64,000 bases of DNA, from positions 33,536,987 to 33,600,986 of the forward strand of contig OX637290.1 of assembly GCA_951799445.1 (NCBI GenBank), written 5' to 3'. Below are positions 1 through 13,632 of this stretch, piece after piece (position 1 is the first letter of the stretch; every line of letters begins with the position of its first letter). The notes beneath the pieces were generated by a model that ran no database searches, was not told the DNA's origin, and saw only the letters and a program-made list of their open reading frames with translations. Origin of the DNA: Pseudisothecium myosuroides. Its lineage: Eukaryota > Streptophyta > Bryopsida > Hypnales > Lembophyllaceae. Made by a program: the position numbers and the translations under genes.

Positions 1-644
1 AATTAATTAATTTTTTTTAAATATGGCTAATGTATACACCTTTAAGATGAAGGTAACCACCAAATGAAATGCATAAAAAAATTCTCTAAGTAGGAGAACT
101 AGAAAAGTGCCAAATCTCAAAAAAATGGATACTTTGATGTTTTAATTAGTTAAAAATTGGAAAAATAAATAAATATATAAAGTGAAAATTGGCCATTTGT
201 AACAACCTTATGGAGATGGTCATTCACCCAAAAAACCTTCAAAATAATATTTTCTATGTTACAAAATGCAAGCAAAAAGTAGTGCTCTTTGTGGACTTCT
301 ACACCACATACAATTAATTATTTTTAGAATTACTTTGAAAAACAGCTACAAGTCTATTAGAAGACCATCCCCTCCAAATTTCAGCTCAAAATTTGTTTTT
401 TGGGGTACTAAATAGTACTAAAAACCTCCAAATTGACAAGTGTGACATAAAATTGGGGGGCTATTTTTGGACAATAAACTATTTTTAGAAATTTAAAAAA
501 AATAGGCTAGGTGTATAATAGTTATAAGTACCTTACATATAAATCTTGAGTCATTTGGAGCCAAAACGCAAAAGTTATGGCTAGAAAACAAATCAGCACG
601 CAAAGTGTGATGCAAAATAGTACATGTGTTTCTTGCATTCACCC
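1..644. mobile_element. GATTGCA-type TIR element, left end cut by the window
   Basis: The right end reads ACATGTGTTTCTTGCATTCACCC (within 622-644). The interior is collinear with the copy at 22418-23149, for example the shared ACCTTTAAGATGAAGGTAAC stretch near 40. It is non-coding. Confidence 0.65.
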
Positions 645-966
645 ACAACGTGTCAAAATGTTGGCTTTTTGTTCAATTTAGAGCAAATTCCTAGAAACTC
701 AAAAAAGGCCGTAGACATTTAGGGGGTAACTCTAGTTCTCTAAATCATTATTCATGTTTTATTTTATAATAATTGAGATTATCTTTATAAAATTTATTTT
801 AAAATTTCATTTTCTTCTTAATTAAAGTAAAGAATTTAATTTTCTTAGTCAGCTGACTAAATTGTTGAATTTTTTGTTTCACCAGTAATTTCCTCCTGTT
901 TTAGGTTATTTAAAATTTTTTATACAAGTTTGTAACATAGTGTAGAATATCATGGTGCAAATTTTT

Positions 967-2001
967 GGGTGATTGCAAGAAACACTTGTCTTATTTTTCG
1001 TCACACATTCAATGCGGAAGTTGTTTTGTGCCATAAGTACTGCAAAAATGATTCAATGAACATGAAATTCAAAAGCAAGCTTTCTATAGCAATAGAAAAT
1101 GCAATTGAGTTATTTCAATTTTTTCAAAATTAATTCAGTAGGTGAAATTGAATATATGTCACACATGCGTTTTTGTGTTTTTTAGTACTATCAAGTACCT
1201 TTTTTGAAGAGTTACGTCAAATTTGGTAGGTTGATTCTTCTAATAAAAATATACAGCCCTTATTTTTAGCAAAAAATGCTTTTCAATCATATTCATGCAC
1301 TTTTTCATCCAAATTTGGCAACTTCATCCACATTTTTATAGAAAATTAAAAAAATTTGGCCAAAAAAGATTACTTTTATCTGGCGAAAAGTAGACATTTA
1401 TTTTTAAATAGTGCAATCTGGCCCGGTGGTGCCCAAAAAAAGGGCTGAAAATACACCTTTTCAAGAGAGGGATTTCTAAAAACATGTTTTGAGTGTATTT
1501 TACATTGGCCTACAGTGTACTATATTCAGGTTGAGTTTATGTTGAATTAAAAATGGTTTTTTTAGTTTTAGCTTTGATCTTCCTACTTTAATCTTAGTTG
1601 GCAACAACAGACACTTTTAAAATAATTTTTTCAAGTTTATTTTCTAATTTAAAAAAATAGAAACATGAAAGTTTCATTTTCTAGGGTAAATTATAGCCTG
1701 TGGCTCAAGATAGTTTTTTAGGGTACACAAAAAGACCCAATAGTACTAGTGAGGTTTATAGAACTTCCTATCTGCCAATGTAAACTAGTTTTTATGGCAA
1801 ATTTAGTATTTCCATCCATTTTTGTCATCCAATGATGAACATCACATGTTGTCAGAATAATAAATTTGGAATCCAAATGACCATTTAGATTTTATGTTCC
1901 ATGCCCCCAATAGTACTGAAGGTGACTCATAGTACAAAAAGTATTAAAAGGCCAAAAATAAAAAATACAACAAATAATACAGTTGTTTCTTACAATCATC
2001 C
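967..2001. mobile_element. GATTGCA-type TIR element (about 1.0 kb)
   Basis: The left end GGGTGATTGCAAGAAACACT and the right end GTTGTTTCTTACAATCATCC form inverted tips. The interior differs from the 730-bp copies, and pairing of these two ends is an inference. There is no coding capacity. Confidence 0.5.
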
Positions 2002-2347
2002 TTTTTACCATGTCATTTTAAAATTAGAAAAGAAGTACTTCACGGTTTATAGTTCAAATTGCTATAAAATTCAAGTTATGACCTTTAGGTTGGTGTGAAC
2101 CACCATATTGATTCACCTTTTAGAAAAAAAAATATATAAAAATATACTCAAAATTATGAATCCGGAAGTGTTAGCACTCTTGACTAAATTACAATTAGAT
2201 CAGTTAGGGAGTTTTTTATTACATAGGGATAGGAATGTTGGGAACTTAGGGCAAAATGTTAGAAAAAACAACTAGGAGAAAATGAGGGGAAAGTTCTAGG
2301 AAACTTTAGATGAGATTTGTGGGTCTTGGAGGGCTGCAAGTTCCCCT

Positions 2348-2370
2348 GCGTTTCCAAACTACGGAAACGC
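2348..2370. other. Short perfect hairpin
   Basis: GCGTTTCC and GGAAACGC are separated by 7 bp in a small GC-richer patch. Confidence 0.6.
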
Positions 2371-2467
2371 GCTACAGCAGCTGGCCGATGTGGCATAGCG
2401 ACTGCCACGTCATTTTTGAAAAAAATTAATTAATTAATTAATTTTTTTGCTCAAAATGATATGTCGA

Positions 2468-2551
<84 letters not shown>
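2468..2551. repeat. (AAT)n microsatellite
   Basis: About 28 uninterrupted AAT units. Open frames through it (Asn or Tyr runs) are artefacts. Confidence 0.98.
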
Positions 2552-2552
<1 letters not shown>

Positions 2553-2744
2553 GTAACAAATATTTTCTGACAGCATACTGCTGTTCACAGAATCAGGCCA
2601 GATCGGGAAACGCCCCCAAAACGGCCCTCCAGAGACCCCAAAAAACATCTAATGAAAACAAGGATTTAAAATTAAAAAGTCTTTAAATAAGATTTGGTAG
2701 AGTAAACAAACTAGGCAAATGATAAATTGATGATAATTGATAAA

Positions 2745-3580
2745 GGGTCATTGCACAAAACACTTGTAGTATTTGTTGCATTTTAAATTTTTGGTCAATC
2801 TGTACTATGACTACTACAAGTACTGTGAATACTACAAGACACATGAAACAAGAGACGTGGACCATTGATATTTTCCGGATCTTGAGAGTCGTTGACATGT
2901 ATACGTCCAACGAGAATGCCATCCAACTAACAGGGACTAAAGATTTGAAGCCTTATGCAATCCACATCGGAGAATATCCACCAAAGTAGGCCCCCACCAA
3001 TACTATTCAATACTGCGCAGAACCCTACAATATTATTTTCTAGCAGAGATTGGAATTTTCGCTAAAAAATAGGTTGTAAACATTTTCATTTTTACAAATG
3101 AGTGAAATTGCTTAAAACATTGTGAAAAAAAATGTCTATAGTAGAAAACTTAGTGAAAAAAAATAAACCTGAAGAAAATAAAGAATTATCAAATTCTATT
3201 TTCCAAAATTGCATGCTCAGTGAAGCACACTTTAGGATAAAGCAGAAGACACTTGAAGCAAGGTTTGCAGAATCCTGCTCAACATAAGGTGTACATTGCT
3301 TATGGAAAGAAACTCACCAAAGGTCAGCTTAGAATTTACTATACTGGGTATTCAATAGTACTAAAAGAATCCCAAATTAAAAGTGACATATTAAGAAAAT
3401 TCACTCAAACCTATTAAAGTAATTTCAAAAATTTGAAAAAATTCAAGTACGCTAATTCTGATTGAACCTTTGCTATGAATTTTGTGTTCATTGGATCATT
3501 TCTTAAAGACTTTTGTGACAAAACCACTTTCACTTACAATATGTGACAGGAAATAGTCTAAGTGTTTCATGAAATCACCC
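2745..3580. mobile_element. GATTGCA-type TIR element (about 0.84 kb)
   Basis: The left tip is GGGTCATTGCACAAAACACT and the right tip AAGTGTTTCATGAAATCACCC. Between them lies AT-rich non-coding DNA. The pairing of the ends is inferred. Confidence 0.5.
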
Positions 3581-3775
3581 TAAAATGAAAAATAAATGAA
3601 AAATAAACACTACAGGTAAAAAATTGGATTAGAATTAAATTTAATTAATTAAAAACAAAAACTACAGATAGAAAATGAAACTAAAATGAAACTGCAAACC
3701 AAAAAAATTATAAAAAATTATAAATGTAAAACTGAATTAAAAACAAAAGACTAAAGATTTGAAATGAAACTAATA

Positions 3776-3941
3776 CTAGGAGCATTTTTGGGTTTCCCTG
3801 TCTCACTCTACCCTGTATAAGCAACAATTTTGCGACTTTTCCTTCTGTAAGTGTGTCACAATCCTGTGATACAAAGAAAAATCAAAGGATTGTCGCTCAC
3901 ACAGGGCAAAGTGAGACAGGGAAATCCAGAAAAGCCCCCAG
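3776..3941. mobile_element. Small TIR element (about 165 bp)
   Basis: The left end CTAGGAGCATTTTTGGGTTT and the right end (reverse complement CTGGGGGCTTTTCTGGATTT) share about 45 bp through TCCCTGTCTCACT. It is a MITE-sized unit whose superfamily is unclear. Confidence 0.7.
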
Positions 3942-3944
3942 TGT

Positions 3945-6900
3945 AAAAGTAAATTGAAAACCAAAATAAGAAAAAACACAAAATAAGTTAGTAAAACTAA
4001 AACTACTAGAACATTATAATAGTATTAAAAACTTTAAAATAGTGAAAGAAAAACTAAAAATCTAAAATAGAGGATTTTATAATACTTTAAGATATTTAGC
4101 ACTAAATTAACCTAGTTTACACTAATTTAGTACATTGACAATAATTGGCACAATTTTCACAAATTGGTGCATTTGTGCACTTAACTAGAGAATTAATAGT
4201 AAACAAAGCTGGAATGAAAGGGCTAGGGTGAACCGACCCCTCGCTTGTACCCCCTAATTCATTCTAGGGGTGCATGTAAAAAAAGACCCCCTATTTTGTG
4301 CTTGATTAATTTACCTTGTACACATTTCTTAGCTAATTTGGGGCCTCTTACTACAAATATAAATTCAAAATTTTCAAATTTTATCATGCGTGGATAACAT
4401 GGCAAATAAAAAATTGAACGTTTTTCCTTAGGGACAAGGAAGGGGGTCTATTCATTATAACCAATGAAAGTAGTTATAGAAAGTAATTTGTTAAGAAATT
4501 GGATGAAGGAAAAATTAGGGTTTGAAGCCCTCTATCTCTTAAGTTTTTGGTGGGTTTTTGAAGAGCTTGTGTTGAGGAGAATTGTGAGTATATTATGAGC
4601 ATTTAAACATGAATTGTAAGAGATTGTGGAAAAAAACCATGTAAGACAATTTGTCAAGTAGGTTAACTTGTTTTATGAGCAAAATGGGTGAAAGATAGAG
4701 GGTTATGGAGGTCAGCTTAAAGGCTGATTTGTGGGATTAGAGGAGAAATTAGAATGAAAGGTCAACTATTGCTACAAAAGAGGGCTGCCAACTATGGCAG
4801 GCAATTGGCTAGGTAGAATTAGTTGAATTTTAGGAGATGGTATATCTTCAAGTTAACTTTACAAAAAGTTAAGGCTAAAAGAAATTGGAGCTTGGACAAG
4901 GATGGGGAGTCTGATTTTGTGCGAAGAGGTCAATTGCCACTTCAATTAGGGACTGAGAACTTTGGTGAGCAATAGCAAGAGAACAATAAGTTAGAACAAT
5001 CTAAAATTTAGAAGGGTGGTCACATTGAAGCTTGCTTTGCAACAAGCCTAGGCTTACCCCATTTGGAACTAGGACAAGGTGGTGGCAATCATAGTGAGAG
5101 ATGGTCTACTACCATAGTTGCAGTGGATTGTCTTCTTTAATTTGTGTAGGTCATGTTTTTTTAGAATGAATGGCATTGTAGGAGACATTTGCATAGCCAT
5201 AGAATTATAAATGATGAGCTAATTGCCCCAAAACATAAAGAATTGTTTCCACACATTTAGGACCCATTCTTGCATGAAGCACTTCTTTAAAGATTGAATT
5301 TCTATTGAAAAGGAGAGCCTCCCAACAAAAATTGTTACGTTTTCAGAGAGCTAACAATAAGCATTGCAAACAAAATACAATTTTTAAATTTTTTCAATAT
5401 TTACTACGAGCAACCAAAGTGCACGGCAAGGCTCCAAACCACAAGTTAGGAACTGGAAAACACCTAAAAGATCAAACTTGCCCAATTTGAGGGGAGTCAG
5501 TTTCCAACTCATCTCTATGTAAATACGTACTCCAAAAAATAACTCTGCAACCAAGTATTATTCAATCTATTCAAAAAATGTTGACCTTATTGGAGTAGAG
5601 TTTGCACAATTTCTCGGTTTTAAACCAAGCTACCTTGGAAGCATGATCAAAGTAGGCTTCTCAAAGGACTTGTTCAACTTTGTGGTTTGCCCAGGGTGTA
5701 CTATTAGTGAAACAAACAATGGTGGAAATTTTTAGTATATTGTGGAGATGAATGATGTGTTGAAATTCTTAGTTAGGTCTCATTTAGGATCTATTTTGGT
5801 GCCCTAATTGCAATTTTGAGGGCAAATTGGGCAAAGAATGTGCTTGAGGCTCTTAGAGTAGATGGTGGATGATGGTGTGGTATAAAAAATAGCATTTAAG
5901 GGATTTTTATTATGGTGCCTCCATTTTGTCTTGAAGCCTTTGGAACAATTTTGAGTGTTTTGAGTGTTTTGAGTGTATGGCCATTGCTTCAAAGGCAAGA
6001 TAGTTTAGAAGTCCCATACACCTTCTCCCGGCCCACTCTAAGGATTTTTTGCCACATGCTTTAGCCAATTTTTGAAATGTCCTTTCGGATTGTTGTATTG
6101 ATAAATATAGATTTCACTTTGTCTATTTTAGTCACCCAAAAAAACGATGGAATGAAGCCAAAATGAAAATAGTGAATCTTTGAAGTCACAACAGTATTAA
6201 TGGAATTTTATAGTCACACAACTAAAATTGAATCCTACAAGATTATTCAATTCAATGTCTTTTCAATTGAGAAAGAATTTGGAATTTTACAAAGAAAAAT
6301 ATGAGAGTTGAAAGGGTCCACTTTATAACATAGGGTTCGGATCTTCGGGTTTTTATGTTGACAAATATAGTTCAATGCTTGCTATTGGTCAACATACACC
6401 TCTAAAGTCCAGCATAATGAATTCATCGTTACCAAGACTTCAATTGCAGAGATGTGATTATTTGCCTTCTAATAGTTGTAAAAAATTCACATTTTGGAGC
6501 AAATAATAAATAATTTTCACATTTTAGAGGATATAATAAATAAACAAATTCATATCAACTGCAATATATGCTCAAAAAATTGAAAATTTCTCCATAGATT
6601 TATATTATCGTGTATAACATCATAGTGCATACTGTTTTTTTCTTTCTAAAATTAGAAAAATAGTATTTAGTAGTTGCAAATTAATTTTTTTGAATTGTTA
6701 GACAATATTTCAAGAAAATTTCTATATTTTATGTAGAATTATAAATGAATAGCTAAAAAGTACTAATAAAAAGTGATTTCTAATAGAAATCTAATGCTTT
6801 TTGAGGTCCAATATATGTGTGAAAATTCCAATTGCCAAAAATAGGCCCCAAAATTTTAAGAGAGGCGTCAATAGGAGGAAATGAGCAATAGAGCCCAAGT

Positions 6901-8489
6901 TTTATTTTCTATTTTTTGTAACAATGACAAGAATCTATGACTAAATTATTTTAGCCCTAAAGAATGAGAGATGTTTTAAATAGAAATTGTCAAAACTTCA
7001 TTTTTGTAGTACATTGAGAAATAATGAAAAGACTAGAGTTTTTTTACATTCAAACGTTCAAAAATTCTACTAAAGTTAAGAAGGAACACCTAAAAACGCC
7101 ATTTTCTATGCCCTTTCAAAATATCTGGTATGAATGATGATTCTTTTGTGTGAGAATGTTTGTTTCTTCAAGGTAAACCAATTCTAGCTCTTTTATATAT
7201 TCATACAATGTTGCACTCTCTCTGACTTGAAATTTTAGAATTTGGTAAAGTCATGAATGCAAGACATGTAGTAGATTAACTCCTGATTACTTGGCAATCT
7301 GAAATATTTACTATGTTTGAAGCATGAACTGCTTAAAGTAGAAAAGTTGAAGTAACAACTTCACATGATAAATCATTTGTTGGTTTACAATTTTCCACCA
7401 AAAATGAACACTGAGCACAACAATGTATTGGTTTTCCATCTTATCTTTGTACTGCGTGAAGATTTTGTGAAGGTAGCATAGAATTAGATTCCTCATAAGC
7501 AGCTTGGACTTGTTGTAATCAACTTCTATCCAAATTTCAATCTCAACTAGGGATGTAATAAGCTACTTGTCGGTTTTCAATCTTGACTAGGGATGAGGTA
7601 TTGTGTAAAGAAGTGAGAGGACTATAGTAGAAGTAAGAGTTGCATTGAATGTTGTGTAGAATTAACACATAGCCCTACTTAAAGTAATGGACAATCATTT
7701 CTGGACATCTCTTTTTGGGATTATGGACAATTATTTCGGGACAAAAGGAATACAAATTTTTAAAGTAGAAAGCATAGTGACATAGAGAACCCACTCATGC
7801 ACTAGACTCTCTTTGAAAGGCCAATGTACCCTTCAAGCAAGAAATGCTTCAACTCTCATTGGTTGCCTTAAAAACTCTTTAATCCCATTGATTGCGCTTG
7901 AGAGCTTGTGATGGGTTGGGAGAACCACGATGGCTATTCAAGGTTCAAATATAGGTGGCACAAAATTAGCCTTGGCTTTTGGGGGGTACTTTACTATTAG
8001 TTTAGAGGTATTTGAAAAAATCATGGTGTGCTTTGGATTTTAATCCTTTTGTGTATTCCTTTTTAGGCCCATCTGAAAAACAACCATTCTTTTTTTTAGA
8101 TTCCATTTGAATTTTGTTTTATTTATTATTCTCTATTTTTTAAATAATAATTCATAGTTACATACAATTTGGTTGGTTCCTCCTCAAATTAGGATACAAG
8201 GCCGATAATTTTATATTTACACGCCAAGCCCAAATTACAAATCAAACTTCCAAAGGGCTTTTTGAAGTTTCTCCACTATAATGATTACTAAAATGTGAGC
8301 ATTTTTGGTCTTGCAGTTTTTTTGGCATTTGTTGTTTTTGTCTAATGAGAAGGTCAAACACAACGGGTGTATGTGATCAAATGTAGGCTAAGAAGTAAAT
8401 ACCAAAAACACATTATCAAACACACTATGACTTTTCAAATATCTCTAATGTGAAGAATTTTTTTTTAAACTTTGACCATTCAATAAAAC
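3945..8489. other. AT-rich region, no gene seen
   Basis: AT-rich DNA with only short frames and no domain. Parts near 4500-5300 are less AT-rich and may be old transposon remains. Confidence 0.6.
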
Positions 8490-9220
8490 GTGATTGCACA
8501 AAACACTTGTATTTTCTGTCACATGTCTCTAACTAATTAGTTTTTTGGCCATAACTTTTGCATTTTGGTTTCAAATGACTCAAAATTTATAGGCATGGTA
8601 CTCATGACTCTTATACGCCTTACCTAATCTTTTGGAAATTTAAAAAAATGTTTTATTGTCCAAACATAGCCCCCAATTTTACTTCACACTTGCCAATTTG
8701 GATTTTTTGAACAAAGTAGTATCCAAAGAAACAAATTTGAAGCTTAAATTTAGAAAAGATAGTCTTTTAGTATACTTTTAGATACACTTCAAAGGATTTC
8801 TAAAAATAATTAATTATCTTTTGTGTAGAAGTCCACAAAATAAGACTCATTCTACTTACATTTTGAAACATGTAAAAAATTAATTTGGAGGGTTTTTGGT
8901 GAATGACCATCTCCATAAAGTTGTTACAAGTGACCAATTTTTATTTATTTATTTAATTTTTTTCCTATTTTTTCCTAATTAAAACATCAAAATATGTGTT
9001 TTCTTGAGATTTGGCACTTTTCTAGTTCTTCTAATTAAAGAATTTTTTTATAATTTTCTTTTGGTGATTACCTTCATCTTATAAATATATACATTGGCTA
9101 TATTCTTAAGATTATTTCAAAATTATCTAAAAATTATTTTCCTAATTTAAAGTGCTTCCAGAAAAAGGCATGAATATTGTAAAATGCAACAAAATTGACA
9201 AGTGTTTTGTACAATCACTT
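8490..9220. mobile_element. GATTGCA-type TIR element (about 730 bp)
   Basis: The left tip GTGATTGCACAAAACACTTG and the right tip CAAGTGTTTTGTACAATCAC are inverted repeats. The interior is collinear with the copy at 19974-20711 and reverse-complementary to that at 22418-23149. It is non-coding. Confidence 0.75.
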
Positions 9221-9256
9221 TAAATTTTAAAATTTTAGTTTTACAAGTTAGAGATT

Positions 9257-9259
<3 letters not shown>

Positions 9260-9320
<61 letters not shown>

Positions 9321-9324
9321 TTTT
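9260..9324. repeat. (AT)n microsatellite followed by poly-T
   Basis: About 21 TA units to 9302, then about 22 T, just past the right end of a GATTGCA-type element. Confidence 0.97.
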
Positions 9325-11393
9325 ATTTTTTCTCTTTCCTGATATGCACATCAAAGAGTTATACACTATTGAATTTATTTTTCTAATTTACACTGCACAC
9401 AATATCATATTAATTACATCCTTATTAATTATTTTTAGAAATAAGAAATGACATTATATATTTTATCCAAGAACAAAGGACCTAATAAAGCTAAACATTC
9501 ATCTTGAGATCTAACAAGGAAAAAAAACATTATTATGAAGAGAGTACATGTCTACACTTAGCATTAAAATTTTAAGAATTGTATATTCATTTGAAATTGA
9601 ATTTAAGAATGTACCCAAATTTTCATTTGGCTACTTGATAAACAATTGCCTTTTGGACTTTAGAAGTTAAATCACATATAATTTCAATATAGTTAGATTT
9701 GCAAGATTCTACTTACTTTGACACTTTTCAATACGTGTTGCTTGAAATGGAAATCTAAATTTTTTACAATTTATAGAATTTTTGTAGATATATGCCACAA
9801 TTGTAGTGCCAAAATCACGCAAATTTAATGAAATGGTCGATGCGTATACACTTGACAAGAGTAGAATATCTCTATTCTAACATTCTCCTTCTATCCTTCT
9901 AAAAAATTCCAAAAACCTTCTTTGTGAGGGATTAATTGTATTTTTAGTCTTTATGCTAGTGATACATGCATTCAAGAGCTAATAATCCATCCCCTAGAAC
10001 TATGCAAAATCTCCAGCTTAGGTGGCATCATTTAGGCATCCAAAATCCATGCGGAATGTACCCAAGTACTTCACTATAATTTGTAATCCACATATATGTG
10101 CGTCAAAACTTTTTATTTTCGGGCCTATTTAGCTATTATTTCACAATATATATACCCCTATTGTTTTCTACTTCTACTTTTTGCCCATTATTCTACACCC
10201 TATAGTAGTTAAAACTGAAATTGAAGCATTTAAGCATGTCCCTATTGTAATTCAAAAATTTATACATGGTTTTAGGATTGATTACTACAACATATACAAT
10301 CTAGCTACTATTGAACACAACCTACAAAAATAGTACATATATAGATATCATATATTCAATAGTTTATACAAATGAATCATACATGTATAATAAGAGACAA
10401 AAATACAAAAATTGAAAACCCCACAAGTAGTATTATATTGGCTAAGCTTGACTTATGCAACACGTCCTTGAAAACCGTCCACCAAAGATTTGAATTGGAG
10501 CAAATGAATAGATAACAACCCAAAATGAAACGTTGTTCTTTAATTTGTCTATTTGGAGATGGAAAATAGAAGCTCCTCATGCGAGTTTTCCCCCTCCTTT
10601 TTAGACTACTCCTCTGGTAGATTTCCAGATTATGTACCATGGATCATTATTATGTACTATATAGTAATTGTAATATAGTATGCTTCAAAAAAGTGATGCA
10701 ATTGTAACTTGGATATTTTTTAAATTATTAGCTTCAACATTTAAAATGCACCCTATAGTAGGTCTCATATTGTTTCTAAAGTAACCACTAGTCAAGTATC
10801 CAAGGGAAAGTATCATATTTGAGCATCATCCATGAATGCTACTAGCTTGTCATTTTTGATAATTTAAAGGTTGACCAGTGGCAACATTGGGATTTTAGAA
10901 ATATTTGCTTCCAACCTAAATACTTGCAATAAGGAAACATGTCCCACTTCATAAACAAATCTTCATAGCACCCAAGTAGGTACCAAATCCATAGTCAACA
11001 AGACTGTATGAAGAAGCAGGTGCCTCATATTGGCAAGGCCAAGCTTGCTAGGAGAAGAACGCTCCATGATTGCTTGCCACTTGCCTCCACAAGGTCACTC
11101 AACACGGCCAATGCTTACTCAATGCTCAAAATCAATAAACGAAGCTTTCTAGTGGGACACTAATTTGGAGGTTTTTAGAGGGACAGAGGGAATAACAACT
11201 AAATAATAATAATTCTACATATGCACAATTTACTCTTGAAAAATTCTATCCTTCATACAGACCATTTTTTGGTGTTTACCACAATAAATATGGATAATTT
11301 GACAGTCTTTTTGAGAAGATCAGTATATACAACAAACACAATTGCCTCATGGAAAAAATTGAATTTTAATCATTGAATTTTAACAAAACCGAA
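9325..11393. other. AT-rich region, no gene seen
   Basis: Only frames below 90 codons, with no recognisable domain or repeat structure. Confidence 0.6.
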
Positions 11394-12307
11394 TTAACCC
11401 CTAAAGGACCGGCATGCATTTTTTGGTTGTATAGAAATTTTGGGCAGGTACGTGTGACTAGAAATTTCCATATTTTAAGCTGAAATTTTAATAGAAGGTG
11501 GGCGCAAGGAATATCTTTCATATGCACTAAATTTCAGGACATTTGGAAATAGGAGTCAAAAGTTATGGCTAAATATGTTACTTTTTTTCGTAACTGGGCA
11601 GTCTGGGCAGCAAAACAAATTTGGCAAAAATTTGATTTTTTTTTAATATTTTTTTTCTCATAGATTATATTTTTTTCTATCTGGAAAGCTTTGATTCATT
11701 TCATTTGGATTTGTTATGAGAAAGTTATGGACATTCTTATTTTTGGGGCAGTTTGAGCATCTTCTTGAAAAAATAACTTGTAGGATTCATTTCTAAATGC
11801 TATTTTTGTAATTCTTCAAAAAAAAAAAATTCTCATGGTTTAGTTTACTTTCTAGAACAATCTCACCATTGGAATTAGTGTATTTTAATTCCATCTAAAA
11901 TATATTAATATTTTAGATTTTCCTTCTATCTTGTACCTACTTCTACTTAACAATTTTTTTTAAATATTAACATTTGACTTCTACTTAACAATTCTCCACT
12001 ATAAAGATTTAAAGCTCAAAACTCTGTAGTGCAAAAATTTTAAGTTAAAAAATGTTTAAAGTCAAAAAATCTAGTCCCGCAATGTGCTGAAATACTTGTT
12101 TTTTCCACTTTAAATGCAGATATCTTGCAATCTGAGTGGTCAAAAATTCTGAAATGTTTTCCACACATTCTCATACTATTTAGGTGTAAGATCCTACTGT
12201 TAGATTTGCAAAAAAAACATTTTTCATTTTTTTTTACTCCTTGCTATAGAAATGGCAGTTTTGAGTGTTTTTTTGGCAAAAAAAGGCCTTGGGCCTTTAG
12301 GGGTCAA
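11394..12307. mobile_element. TTAA-flanked TIR element, copy A (914 bp)
   Basis: The left end reads TTAACCCCTAAAGGACC and the right end GGCCTTTAGGGG followed by TCAA, a mutated TTAA. A TTAA target duplication with CCC at the element tip is the piggyBac-superfamily signature. The interior is AT-rich, lacks a transposase frame and is about 80-90% like copies B and C by eye. Best read as a non-autonomous piggyBac-like element. Confidence 0.75.
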
Positions 12308-13632
12308 GTATGAGGTCATCAATAAGGGTGATTTGAGTGCAAAAATTGCTGCAAAATTTTTTTTTTATACTCTTTTTCACAGCCAATAGAAAAGATAAGG
12401 TCGAGGCACCCATTCCCAACTAGTGACCCATATCCAACCTATAGGTGAAGGTATTTCCAAACAAGGCTGCATCAGATTTTTTGAAGCTTAGAATGTTTGT
12501 TTTTTTCCTTTCAAGGTTGGAACTAATAAGTTCATGACACATGTCCCAAATTGTGAGAAAGAAAGTAGGAAATAATGAATAGAAAAAAAGTTCTTGAATG
12601 ATCAGAATTGGAAGAGTCTAGATATTGACCATGGATTTGGAGCACTTTTTGCCTCCTAAAATTTATAGTAATTTTAGTTCAAGCAATAAAATTATCAAAA
12701 AATTTGCAATCCCCATCATTTCTATTGATGCACCTTTGAAAATATTTGTTTTGCCTTGCACTACTCTAGATCATGTTGGAATTGCTTATTCAATTAGTTA
12801 TGGGTGGCTCTACCTTATTAAATGATACAAGGCTTTATCATTGGCATTAGATACTCCTAATTGAAGTATTGCTTAGTATCACCAAAGCTTATTACTTCTA
12901 GTTGGAACAACATTGGTTGATAATCTTGCCAATAGGGTTAATCCTAAAAGAACAAAACCAATGACAATATATACAACTTTCCTTCACTTTGTATGCTCTA
13001 CATTTGTTCTAGATATGTATGAAAAATTAAATTTTTTTTTTCACAAGTGGCAATTGCATAAAAAAAAATAGAGATTTGGTGGCATGAAAGATTTGCAAAT
13101 TTAACTTGTGAATTTTTTTAAGTAATTAAAATATATTTAAAATTTTAAATAATATAAACAATGTATAGACATTTAAAAATTTGCATCCTATGAAGGTGAA
13201 GCATTAAATAAAGGAGGAAAACTAAAAGAAAGCAAAACTAAAAGAAAGCAAATCTAAAAGAAAGCAAAACTAAAAGAATGGGTATTTTGACATTGTAGTT
13301 TGTAAAAAATAGGAAAATAATTCTAAAAATAAAAAAATAAAAAATTCAATAGATATGGCCATTTATAAAAGAAACACCAAAATAAAAATTTCCATGTTTA
13401 AGATGCATTAAGAAAGATGCCCACTTTGTAGACTTCCGAACAATTTAGAAGTAACTAGTTTTGAATTTCTTCACAATATGGTTGAATACCTACTGGAAGA
13501 CCGTTGCTTCCAAATTTTAGCTACAAATATTTTAGAATGGATATTCAACGGTATTTAAAACCCTTAAAACCACAAATATAATGGGTGATTGGAGAAGCTA
13601 GAACTTAGTGTATTTTTCTTGGTAGATTTATA
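12308..13632. other. AT-rich region, no gene seen
   Basis: Contains an AAACTAAAAGAAAGC repeat near 13220-13275 and a 66-codon frame at 12625 without a recognisable domain. Confidence 0.55.
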